Below, one piece after another: positions 1 through 10,684 of a stretch of 64,000 nt of DNA. The DNA comes from Oxyruncus cristatus (taxonomy: Eukaryota > Chordata > Aves > Passeriformes > Cotingidae), in assembly GCA_013399855.1 (NCBI GenBank), contig VXAY01002384.1, positions 634,715-698,714 on the forward strand, read 5' to 3'. Positions within the stretch are counted from its first letter, which is position 1, and every line of letters starts with the position of its first letter. A model generated the notes under the pieces. The model searched no databases. It was not told where the DNA came from and saw only the letters and a list, made by a program, of their open reading frames with translations. Made by a program: the position numbers and the translations under genes.

Positions 1-277
1 CACTTGTTAGAATTTATGTTGGATGGACACTGGTAAAACTTAACTGATTTGAGACCTATTAAAAAACCAAACCCACAAAAAAGACAAACCTCTGTGATTT
101 TGCTAATTTTCCTACTTGCCTGGGTTAGGGATCTGTAAAGCACCGCAACCATCAATCTGACTGGGGTAACAAGAGGCTTTTTTTTTTTTTCTTTATGAGT
201 CATGAGAAGCAAATCTAGGTTTTGAAATGAGATAGGGCAGGTAGAAAGCCTGAGATGCATTCACTTAAAGGTGTGAT

Positions 278-340
278 TTAATAAGTATGTTTCCTTACTT
301 AATAAGTGTTATTAACACTTAATAAGTGTTTCCTTACTTC
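278..340. repeat. Short tandem/inverted repeat, TTAATAAGT-type
   Basis: TTAATAAGT occurs three times (near 278, 299 and 319), and GTTTCCTTACTT occurs twice (289-300 and 328-339). The two central copies face each other across ATT: ACTTAATAAGTGTT and AACACTTAATAAGT pair as a 14-bp inverted repeat with one mismatch. This looks like a local duplication that also makes a hairpin-capable AT-rich element. No coding signal is associated with it. Confidence 0.75.
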
Positions 341-1415
341 TCCTAGGAAGATATTAGCTTTAACATATAGCAGGAAACAGATTAATTGCTGAGTTAATAA
401 AAAGAAAAGGATCAGCATATTGTTTTAATTGCAGGGAACCCAGAAAGATAATCCTTTCTATGAAATTGGTTAAGATGTAAGGGAGATTGGTGTTGCTTCT
501 TTTCTAGATTAATGAAGCACACCCTGTTTGTAACGTGGCATTTTAGGGTGGTTGCAAGGCAAATTCAGCATGTTCAAGGGAAAAGGATTTCATCCCTTCC
601 CCCATGCAAATGATCTAACGTTGCACTGCTCATGGATCCCTTTCTTTGTATGCCAACTTTCCGGGACACAGGTTTCCAGCGTGGCTGGAGCCAAGAGTCA
701 ATGGATGTGATAGGAATTGGAATGTACTGCTTAATATCCTGTACCTATTAGTTTGTGCTTGTGCAGAATCAGGCAAGGTAGTCTTTGGGAAGTGTGCGAG
801 TTGTTTACAGGCTCCACAAATCTCTTCGAGACAGAGGAAAATAAAGGACATTTAACAGTCACTTCACATAGTTCTGCTCAGATTGAAGTAAAGTTCAGTA
901 TTAAAGATTAAAACAAAGCCAAAACATAACCAAAGGCAGTGTTACTGTAACTCTAAATGTCATACATCCCTTACAGAAAGTATCTCTCAGATTAATTATG
1001 GAACCCCCGGATTTCAAGCAATCGGTTAAGGAGGCAGGAGGGACGGCCCTCCAGGGGGAAATCTAAAGATGCTTCATGCCAGCAATAAAAAATAGTTAGG
1101 GAAACTAATTGCTTGGAGAGGCTTTTAAAGAATAAATAAAAATACAATACAGGGAAGTCATCAGCTTGAAGTTAAGAAGGGAAAATGAGAAGATGACTTG
1201 AATGCTATTTAAAGAATTAGTGGCAGAACAGAGAAGGCTGAGTGTGGTTGTGTCTGAAATAGATGGCCAGTTTAAAGCTGTTTGATCAGCCCTCGTTTGG
1301 AGTTACCTCTCCCTGCTGCAGAGGTTTGCTGCCTACCACAGGCACACTCCCAGCACTGTGTTCTCTGTCATTCCTTAGTACCTAAATCTTTTGGTGATAT
1401 CAAACTTCTTTAATG
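341..1415. other. Non-coding, no gene seen
   Basis: AT-leaning single-copy-looking sequence. The only open frames are under 75 codons, overlap on both strands, and lack splice context or recognisable peptide. If the minus-strand gene proposed for 1416-3812 is real, this stretch lies downstream of its poly(A) site. Confidence 0.6.
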
Positions 1416-2344
1416 AGCTTAACATGTGAGAGTGATTTATTTTTTTTAATTTTTGGAGTGTTTTTACGATTTAGGTTGTTTTGTTTGGGTGAGGCTTTTC
1501 CCCCTGTAACACAACTGTGTTGCCGATGTCTGACCTGCGAACAAGAGCAGGACTGCACTACATTTTGCTGGCCCCTGGTTCTTTCTGCTGTCCAGCTTGA
1601 GCAGCCCAGCTGGCCTTTGTCATTTCAGGTACCACAGTTTTTGGGGTCCATGGAATATAAAACAGTTGTTAAACTTGGGTGAGGCATAGCCACCATGGAA
1701 CCTATTGCCTCTGAGGTATATTCTGATATAAAGTTTGCAAAATGATGCGTGTTAAAGTTAGAAATAGTGCAATAGATGCAGCTCTGTCCTTTGCATTCCT
1801 GTTAAGGTGCTGTTTCTTACTTGTGTGATCAAAATTGTGTTTAAATACTTTGTTTGATCCATATTCTGTTCCTTTAAAATCCAGACAAATCACAAACTCA
1901 GCTGTGTTCAAGCATGTTCGAGCACATGAAAGAATGGCTTTTGTGGACTTGTTCTGACTTACGCTCAGGTCTTTGGTGTGGCTGCTGCTCCCGGGCTTAT
2001 GGAGGGACTTCAGCTGGGCTTTGCTGCCTAGAGACCAGCAGAAGGAGGAAACCTTTTGCTGACAGAAGCTTCCATTTACCAGCTTTTCTGAAAATCTGAG
2101 TTATCTTGTTAGATGCAAGAGAGGAGTGTTCTTTTCTAGGCTGTCTGCCTCCACCTTGGAGCATTCCCGCCGTCAGGACACCCCTCCAGCCTTGGCCTGT
2201 TTCTTGAACCTCTCTTCTTTTCCTCCTACACATGAATAACCATGGGGCTTCCTTCTGCTCCTCCAGGGTACAAGGTACATGCTGTGAGAGGGCAAGAGGC
2301 GGCACCTCCTTGTTCTCACTTCTGCTGTGCCAGTGCAGTTACTT
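1416..2344 (-). other. Candidate terminal exon: Lys-stop plus 3' UTR
   Basis: On the minus strand a pyrimidine-rich acceptor (CACCTCCTCCCGTCTGCTCTTAG, split here as CACCTCCTCCC and GTCTGCTCTTAG) ends just before 2344. Entered in phase 0, the sequence reads AAG TAA, so the protein would end with Lys-stop at 2342-2344 and 2339-2341. Going down the minus strand, an AATAAA hexamer sits at 1436-1441 and an ATTAAA variant at 1445-1450. This would give a 3' UTR of roughly 0.9 kb; the 3' boundary given here is set about 20 nt past the hexamer and is not observed. Phase 0 entry matches the phase 0 end of the exon candidate at 2562-2618. Only two codons are coding, so the call rests on the acceptor, the phase and the poly(A) hexamer. 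The acceptor could be fortuitous, with the true last exon lying beyond the window. Confidence 0.22.
1436..1441 (-). promoter_or_regulatory. Candidate poly(A) signal AATAAA
   Basis: TTTATT on the plus strand, read as AATAAA on the minus strand, with ATTAAA at 1445-1450. I saw no other AATAAA on the minus strand between here and 2338. It would serve the minus-strand terminal exon candidate. The hexamer alone is common in AT-rich DNA. Confidence 0.25.
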
Positions 2345-2561
2345 CTAAGAGCAGACGGGAGGAGGTGTCAATTTTTCTATAGTTTTAGGATGGTGCTATG
2401 TCGGGTTCTGCAGACTGGACCTATTCAGTGCTAGGAGTGCTGGTAGAACTGTGAGGGTACATAAAGTGTATGTGCTCTTCTGGTTTAGGGGTGCCTGAAG
2501 TTTTGGTCCACTCCTGTGAACTTCAGTCATCCTGTGAGGGAGGGTTGTCTGTACCACTTAC

Positions 2562-2618
2562 CTGAGGGTCATCCCAACCACACCTTCTTTTTTTTTCCAG
2601 CAGCAGAGATCTGAACTG
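2562..2618 (-). CDS. Candidate internal exon, 19 codons, coiled-coil-like
   Basis: Minus-strand block bounded by CCATCTCAG (acceptor, 2619-2620 = AG) and the perfect donor CAG|GTAAGT (2556-2561). It is 57 nt, phase 0 to phase 0, and translates to QFRSLLLEKKRRCGWDDPQ with no stop. Joined to the upstream candidate at 3586-3812, the Leu/Val spacing of the helix continues in register (ADVLQAVE then QFRSLLLEKKRR), as expected for an amphipathic or coiled-coil helix. A run of nine A (plus-strand T) inside the exon encodes the Lys stretch. I do not recognise the protein family. Support is from splice signals, phase and peptide character only. A chance combination remains possible because short exon-like blocks occur at random in 64 kb. 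Confidence 0.33.
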
Positions 2619-3585
2619 CTGAGATGGGATTGCAGTTGCAGTTTGAGCTATAAATGTGGCTGCTTGCTTGGTCTTTACCACACACCTGATTCTACCCCTG
2701 TTACCTCTGGCAGCACGTCAGGCAATCTTGTGTTCTTACAGCTTCTATTGCCAGTCACTTTTCTTTGCCTTCATCTCTTTCTTCTCATTGTTTTTTTACT
2801 TTTTTCACTTTTAATGCTGATTAGTTTCCATTCAGAACTGCATCCATGTGTGTTACCAGCACGTGGAGAGGAGTGGGTGTGCGGCAAGGAAGAAAGAAAT
2901 AGAAAACAACAGTACTTATACAGTGTTTACTGCACAGGAATGATGGTTATCAAGATTAAGAGTAAATGGCACCAAGGAAAACAGAGGAAGGATCTGGGGA
3001 GCCAGGGCTGTGTAATGGCCTTGGTGCTACAGAAGGGTGGAGTACACAGGGCACAGCCTGAGGCAGGGCTTGCTTTTCTTTACAGTGAGGACAGCTGAGA
3101 CCTGTGAGATGTGCAAGGCAGAACATCTCAGCTTTTGTACCATTTATAAGGGATTGCTGCACCTTCATGGTCAGCCAGGGTTCAGGAGTGTGCTCCATCC
3201 TGGATGAAAGGCTGTGGAAGAGGCCTGAAGACCTTGCCAAGTTGTTACAGGACTCCAAGACTTTGTTCAGTGTCTATGAGCTGATAATGGGCAGGTTCAG
3301 CATGAGACCCAAGTCTGTGTTTGGGACAACAGTGAGCTTCACAAAGATAGTTTTCAAAGAGTTCAGAATATTTGGATTTTACAGATTTGCTTTTTTGTTG
3401 TGCCAGATTTCATGCTAATGTAGTAATAAAATGTTTTTATTTAACAAGAAAGCTTGACTCTGTACACTCCTATGTTCCTATCTCAGCCTCTTTGAGCCAC
3501 TTGAAATTTAGGCTACCAGATAAGAGGAAAAGCAGAAGTGCAGTATTTGGACAACTGTTTACTTAAGCATTTCTGATTTCCTCAC

Positions 3586-3812
3586 CTCGACTGCCTGGAG
3601 CACATCAGCCAGCTCGGGCAGCATGTTTGCCCAGGAGCAGCCTTTAATTTGCAAATTCATGGCTGTCAACGTGTCCGTTCTCCGTTCCAGGTTTGAGTCT
3701 AGATGCAGAAGTTGTCTTGAATCATCATCCAAAGGTGCTGTTCTGTGGTGATGCTCAGACACAGAAGTGTCACAGGCAAGGGTGGTATGAGGGCACCAGG
3801 AGTTGGGATGTT
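3586..3812 (-). CDS. Candidate internal exon, about 75 codons, helical protein
   Basis: Minus-strand block of 227 nt. The 3' end is a good donor, GAG|GTGAGG (donor at 3581-3585). The 5' end is placed at CCCCCCACTGCAG|AAC (AG at 3813-3814). The frame is open throughout, entering after one base of a split codon and leaving in phase 0. The peptide changes from a polar N-terminal part containing SEHHHRTAPLDDDSRQL to a Leu-spaced helical part containing LDSNLERRTDTLTAMNLQIK and ending LPELADVLQAVE. The leucine spacing suggests a coiled coil. Alternative in-frame acceptors exist nearer the helix, for example TGTGTCTGAG before CATCAC, so the 5' boundary is uncertain. The next exon candidate (2562-2618) follows in matching phase about 1 kb away. 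I cannot name the family. Of the exon candidates in the window, this one has the longest and most protein-like reading. Confidence 0.35.
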
Positions 3813-3814
3813 CT

Positions 3815-6800
3815 GCAGTGGGGGGAACGTTCTCTCATTCTCAGGTTTAATGTATAAATTGGTCACCACGTGGTGGAGGTAGATGGAAGTTCTGAGACTC
3901 TTGGCCTTGTTTCCCTGCTGCTCCAGCACAAAGCCTGGGATGGAGCTGCAGAAGCCCTGGGTGTATTCCTCTCACTTAGCAGGCACTGCATATGGCTCCA
4001 GGCAGGGTTCAGAGTTTGTGGGACAGTGGCTCGATACAGTCTGGCAAATTCAGGCTGTACTTTCTGTTCCTGTTGACTGCTCTGTTCCTGTGGTCTCTGA
4101 GTGTTGGCAAACCTTACCTCCTTTCAGAAAAGGGAGGAGAGTTAGAGGGCTCTAGCTCTTTAATTTTTGCACAGCACAGCGATGCAGAGCCGCGAGTGAT
4201 GGTTTCCTCAGCGTTTCGCACATAACCTGGTTTAGGGCTCTCAGAGTGGTTTCTACAGGGCTTGGGATAAAAGGCCGGAAGAACTTTTTCAGCAAGTGTT
4301 CCTGAGCCTGATGTGCGGGGCTGACTGGAAGAAAGAACAGGATTTTGTATTTGAAATGGTTGACGGGGGGAAAAAAAAAGGCCTCACAACCTTCTCTGCT
4401 GCAAAGGGAAATAAGGCATGTGGCGATTGACAGATTTACGTATCCAGATAAAACCTTCCCCTCTTCCAAAAGCAGAACTTTCTCTTTATGCAATGCTAGT
4501 TTCAAAGCTTCCAGCTCCTGCTGTGCCTAATGGTAGGTATGTTTCCAGCTACTTCCTTTTCATGCCTGAAAATGGGATCATTCTCGGGTCTCCTCATTGT
4601 CACCTGGTAGCTATTCCCTTTCACTAATTTCCCCAAATGAGTTGTGGCCCACTCCGAAGACTACAGGATTCATTAGAGGGAGAATAATAAGAATGTCCTT
4701 GGTGTTCGAACAGGAAGAAAAGATCCCAAAGGCTGCCAGAGATAAAGATCACCCACTGAAAGGATAAAAATGAACAATGCTTCTTGCAGGGAACCTAAAA
4801 ATACAATACTCGGCTCTCTCGCCCAGAGTTTAGTTACTGAAATAACAGCTGGATTGTACAGAGTCGGGATTACTTTGGTCTCAAGATAATATGAAGTCTC
4901 ACAAACTTCAACAAAATGCACATTGGGGAAAACATGGGTTTGAGTCTGAACGGTACCCAGTGTTCTGGGGTGAGCCTGGGTTTATGTGTGTTGGGGTATG
5001 AGGCTGGAACTCAAAAGATCCCTCTTGAATCCTTAACTCTGGAGTGAACTCCTTGAGTAGCTTTGGAATTGTTGTTCAATGTTTTTATGCCTGTTTACTG
5101 TGGGCAGGTTTTTTGGAAGTGAAATGGGAGTAACCATGCTTTTCTGCTGGAGAAACCCACAACAGTGGGGTTGGCTGCTGCGGTATTTTGAGGTCTCTGT
5201 TGTCAATAGGATATATCAAACCAAAACTGAGCTCACTGGGAAGTTTGTGACATTTGTCAGGCTGATCACTGTTGCCTTTAAATTTCTTACGTGAGCCTGT
5301 GCTTCAGGCCCTTGCTGAGTGGAAGTTCTGCATTAATAATTGAATTTTCCTTTCTCTGTTTAACATGAATATGTATGCATAGTATATGGACACATATGGA
5401 GAAATGGCATTTAGCAAATGTATCCTGCATACTCCAGTCCAGTTTTTCAGACACGGTAAAGAGCCACTGCTCTGCACATTTCCTTGTACTGTGTGGAGGC
5501 ACACACAATCTCCTGTGTGTAGACACACATGTTGTGCCCATGTTTCTGAGTCCTGCTTCAGATCACAGAGCTGGAGGAGAAAGAAGCAAAGAGGCAGCTC
5601 TTACAACTGCAGTCAGTGCAACTAATTGTTCCTACTAGGTAAAGATGCATCCCTTTTACTGGCTCTCTGATGATGGCTTTTTGTTTCTAGCTACGAGCAA
5701 ATCTAATTTGCAAATGAAAAATTTCATTATAGCAGAAGTTGCCTGCAAGGGAATTAAAGGAGGCACGTTCAAAAGAATTCAGCAGAACGCAAAAACGCTT
5801 CTTAAAGAATGGATTTACGACCCCAATTCACAATTAAAATAACAATTGCTTTTAAGTGGTGCCTATTATTTTTAAAAGGTTAGATATTCCAACAATAGAG
5901 TTTTAAGGGAATAGGGCAGCTTGTGAGCAAAACCTGTGATAGGTAATTGGCAAAGCTCACTTAATATTTTTGTTTGCTATCCAAGAGCTATTCTCGATGC
6001 CACTGTAACAGTATGTTGTTGGTACAACAGAGCTGACAGTTTTCTGAGATGAAAAGGAAGAGAATGGAATTAATCACACAAACTTCATCATCCAGTCTGG
6101 CATAACTGAAAGTGAGTTCTGCTATACTTGAACTATTTTAAATAACTTCATGTTTTATTAATACAGGTTTTTTTTTTTTTTTCTTAACCTCTTCAGCACT
6201 TTCTGTCCAGAGCTCTGCTGTGACTTCTTGTCCTTTGAAAGGCTGCCCCTGATATGTAGGCAGCCTTAGCCTGTCCAGGGTGTCAGCACAGCACCTAGAA
6301 TGTTAGGACATTTTTTTTTTTCCCTTTTGTCCACAGAATGGCTAAAAGAAATAGAAAACTGTAGCTGCTTTGTGCTGTGGGGGCTGTTTTAGCCATTCAC
6401 TCCACAGAGACTGTTACATGCAGAGAAGCCAGGTTACAGCAATATACTGAGAAACATTTATCACCTTAAATATAATGTATGTTTTAGGAATTGCTCAAAT
6501 ATGAGGTAAATGCGAGTACATAAAAATAAGCTTGTGGTTGTGGGTTTGAAGACACTGGCAGGGTCCTTGGTCAGAAGAGACAAAATAATTTGCAGTGTAT
6601 TTTTCTCCAAGCCTGCTTAGTATCCAAGTGTTGTGATACTGCCTGCTTTGTTTGACACGGTGCAGAAAGTGCCTAGCAGACCTCAGGAGTCCTGTGTCCC
6701 TTGGGAGAGGGGAAAACAGAGTACTAGGGATCACATTTTTCTTGGATTTTAACTCAGTCACCCATTTATGGTTTTGCACTATTTTTTGCTGATTCTGTTA

Positions 6801-9300
6801 TATATTTAGAGGCCACATTTTGTGTCAATTGGAGGCATAATGTTTTCACAAGTAAGGAAGGGTGTCCTCCTTTTTTTTTTTAATTTAGTGAGTCATTATT
6901 TGACCTGTAAATGCTACTGTTTGGTAATATTTTGATATGTCGGCCTCTTCTTTTAGAGTGAAAGCAAAGCATTTGCAGAAAGATAGCACTGGTAGCTCCC
7001 AGTTGCCCAAGCTCAAATCTTTTACATATTTAATGTCAAGCTGTGGATGTCTTTGTGCAGAGGACACAAACTACTGGTCTTGCCTTAGCTTGTAAATCAC
7101 ACTTTCCTCAGAGGATCACTTTGATTCCTCTCGCTGTCTCTCCATTGAAGTTGCAAATTGCATCCGCTGTGATGTAACCTTGGTGTGTTGGATATTTGCC
7201 CTGAACCTATTATGAATTTCTATTTCCATCTGGAGCTGGGATTTGCACTGTGAGCCTGTGAAGGCCCAGTGCAGCAGTTCAGCCGGGTGGGAATCCTGGG
7301 GGTAGCCAGGCAGGGAAGGGAGGCACCGTGGAACCGCGGGGCCTTAGCTCGTGGTGTGGGCCTTTTTTTTTTGGACACCGAGCAGCTTTCCACTGCTGTG
7401 CATTTCTGGGTTTTCAGGCATTTCTGAACTTTATCTTCAGGAATATAAACTACAATTCAGGAAGAAGGGGGAAAGGGCTGTTTGAAATATTCTGTTGAGA
7501 AAATCCAATGTGTAAAACATTGGAACTGTTCGGCTGCAGCACTTCTTGCAAACACGTGTTCCTCTACATAGGAGATGTGGTCTGCAATGAATGGCTGATT
7601 TTGATTATAACATGCAAAATTTTATCATTGTTTTGGGAAGGTTTAACCTCAGGTCATCTTAACAGGTTGGGAAAAGAGCTCATTTTAGAAACGATGCAGA
7701 CTTACAGGAGGCTTTAGTTTGGTTAAAAATCCTGTCCCTTTTTGCAGACAGCATATTTTTTAACGAAGAGAACGTGGAGTTGTGATAACCTGCTCTAGAA
7801 TAGGAACTACTTTTATATACACCACACGAATGTAGCCCGAAACAGAGCTTTCTGTCAAGGCTGAGAGAAAAGAACAGTCAGTAGAAAGAGATCTGGTAGC
7901 TCCTCTTGAAAAATCCTGGTTTTACACGAGCTGTGTTCTAGGCTAACGTCCTGTCTTACTTAATGTGAAATTGCAGGAGCAAAGGCTTAAGAGACTCCAG
8001 CAAGGAGAGTGCAGTTGAGTTGCCTGCTCTTGCACTGGCACTGCACTCAGAGACCTGTTTTAATGAAAACAAGTATTCTTTATTCACAGATTATATTTCA
8101 CGGGCTGTGGCTTGGGTTTTGGCAACGAGATTTCATGGTCTGTATGTGGCCTAAGGGACCTCACTTTGGAGAAACCAGGAAAGACACTGAACCTGACCTT
8201 AAGTAAACTATTGTCACGTGCCATAGGATGATCATGTTCTGAGGGGGGACAGCGAGCATTTTAAATGAAGAGCTAGAAAAACCTGGCTGATTTCTAGACC
8301 CTGAAATCTCCTGGATCTCAGCACTGGCACGTCCTTTGCTGGAAGGCTGAACCTGACTTTCCCTCTCCCTTGCCTCTGAGCTGCACTTCTCCCATCAGTA
8401 ATTGTTCCTAGTGCCGCTGTCGCTTTAGTTTTTCTTGACTGTCTTTTTACTCATTTGTCTTATTAAAGTGCTTTAAGTATGACTAGTCAGTTTGCTTCTT
8501 TATGTGATGTGGAAATGTTTTATCTTGGCTTTACAAACACTGACAGTGCTTTTCGGCACAGGGGCTGCCAGCCAGGCTCTTCTCTCAGACTCTTACAGGC
8601 AGTGGAGTTTTGAAACAAAAGTTTTCTTTTTTCATAGGCTCTGAACTTTTCAGATTACAAATCACTTTCTACATGCTAATAAGCTTAGATAAGCAGAGTA
8701 CATGTTAACACTGTTGTACAGATGGGGGAACCGAGATACGGGAACATTAAGAAACTTGCTTGAGGAAGTCTGTGGGAGCTGACCTTATTCTGGGAGAGAC
8801 CCACGCACCATCCTTTTTCTTGTCACATTCTTTCTTTTTCCTTAAGCCCCTCCCTCCAAGGAGTCGTTGGGACGTAAAAAGATCCTTCGGATTCTATCTG
8901 TGTATCTATATTTACCTCCAGCTATGATAATTTATTGCACGGCATTCCATGTGGGACTGCAGTCCTCAGTCAATCGCGGAGCCTTTGCCAGTTTTAGAAG
9001 CAAGGGCTGCTTTGCTGGTGCTCTGGCAAAGCTGCATTTGGGAGACAACTGCACCAGGAAGCGAGTTCTGCAAAAAGTACAGCGGGTGTGTGGTGTGGAG
9101 CTGACTTGCATAAAGAAAGTGTTCCTTCACCTCAAGTACCCTGCAGGTCGTGAGCCTGCCTGTGCTGAGCTGCACACTCTGTCCTCAGCTTTAAATGAGA
9201 ATCTCCAGTGTCGCTGGGCACGGAGCACAAGTCGGTGTTATCCCTCTCCTGCAGGAGTGGATGTATGGAGTTAAACAGTGTAGGAAACTAGACATTTACT
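3815..9300. other. Non-coding stretch, probable intron
   Basis: No convincing exon, RNA gene or mobile element was found. The open frames are short and overlap on both strands. Features worth noting are T-tracts around 6169-6182 and 6310-6322, and a minus-strand donor-like GAG|GTAAGG near 4112-4118 that lacks a matching exon. If the minus-strand exon chain is real, this is the first part of the roughly 14.6-kb intron between 3812 and 18448. Confidence 0.5.
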
Positions 9301-9314
9301 ATTACCATGGCAAC
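9301..9314 (-). promoter_or_regulatory. RFX X-box-like palindrome
   Basis: ATTACCATGGCAAC reads GTTGCCATGGTAAT on the minus strand. It differs by one base from the symmetrical X-box GTTGCCATGGTAAC, which fits the RFX-family consensus of two GTTGCC half sites. RFX factors regulate ciliary and other genes through such sites. No promoter context is visible here, so at most this would be a distal element. Confidence 0.35.
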
Positions 9315-10668
9315 TTCAGATGATGATTTATTAAGCCATATTTTTTTCCACAGTGGAGACTATGCATTTTTGTTGGCCTGAGCTCTCCAGAGACTGTTTC
9401 TTGCCACTCCCTAGTGTGTCCTTTTCTCCCATCCAATTCTTTGCTTCGCCTTGCTGAAATTACAGAATAATGGAAATGTGTTCGCAGCAAGCTTTTTGTC
9501 AGGCAAAGAAAGCTTGGCACAGTTTATTGCTTTATTAATAAATACACTACTGCTGGTTACCACCTTGGACTGGGACACAATTCCAATGGCTGGCACAGCA
9601 GTTGGGAGCGAAGGCAGCAGGAGAGAGGGCTTCCCAAGTGCTAACAGAGCACAAGACACTGCAGGAAGAGAGGGGGAGGGCTTTTGGCCCCACTAGGCTC
9701 CGTGTTTTTATTGATCTTTAACTCTCCCTCTCGCTTTCATTCCTCTGTGACCGTCTCTTCCTGCTCTGGACCCTGCAGTGATTGTTCCCATAGTCACCCC
9801 CAGCTGCCAGTTCTGTGCAGTTATTCCCACAACAGCTCTGGAGCTCTCGGAGTTGCAGCTCCCCGTTGGAGCGTGTGACCCGGTCTTCTGACGTAGCTTA
9901 GTGGAACTCAGTGAGCTTGGCTAAACCTATCCGGTCGTATGAAGTATTTCCCAAGTGAGGGCCTCAGTGCCTCCTGTGCTCGCAGTGCCTTTTGCCAGGC
10001 CTGTTGTGTGGCAGTCCTGGCACAGGGATAGCAAAGGCCCCTGTGGGTTCCTCCAGCCCGGCGCGCACTGCGGCTGCTGGTGGAGAGCTCTGCTCTGTTC
10101 AGCCTTTGGAATGCCAGCTACACATCGCCCCGAGTAAAGGCTCCAGATGCAAATACAGGGGACTTGATAAATTATTCATTTCCGAGCTGCGCAGACATAG
10201 TTTGAAAACCTTGAGGATGATGGTAACCAGGTCCAAGCAAACAGAACGAGTGGAGCGGCTTCCGAATATAGAATCGCGAAATGAATCTTTGGAGCAGAAA
10301 AGATCTCTCAAAAATCTGGCATCTCATCATGCATCTGTCTTTATGAGCAGACAGTGATTTTTATGGCTGTAACCTCTAACAACGTTAATCTGCATGTAAT
10401 CATTACTTATTTCAAGTGTTTGTGTCAATGGGTTGGGTTTTTATTGGTTTTCATTCTCTGAAGTACAGGAATGTCCTCAGGATTCTTAAATAATACAGTT
10501 GTGGTACATCTTGATGTGTAAACCAGTTGTCCTCTACCAGTTTCTGCTGGGTACTTGCCTTCTCACAGTGAGATTTATTCATGTAGTGCAGTTTCATTAT
10601 CATTTGGCCATATTTATGATATTCCTTTTTTACTTGATTAAATCATTCATTATGGACTTCCTAATGTG

Positions 10669-10684
10669 ATAATTACGTAATTAT
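10669..10684. promoter_or_regulatory. 16-bp perfect palindrome, TTACGTAA flanked by TAATTA
   Basis: ATAATTACGTAATTAT is its own reverse complement. Its centre TTACGTAA (10673-10680) is the consensus for PAR-bZIP and NFIL3/E4BP4 dimers, and the flanks form two TAATTA homeodomain cores in mirror image. A TATAAATAG (TATA-box or MEF2-like) lies 35 bp to the right at 10719-10727. About one perfect 16-bp palindrome is expected by chance in a window this size, so the interest lies in what it spells. Confidence 0.4.

Noticed and set aside
6762..6771. CArG-box matches (also at 34560-34569)
   Set aside because: A degenerate 10-mer of this type is expected a few times in 64 kb by chance; no promoter context.
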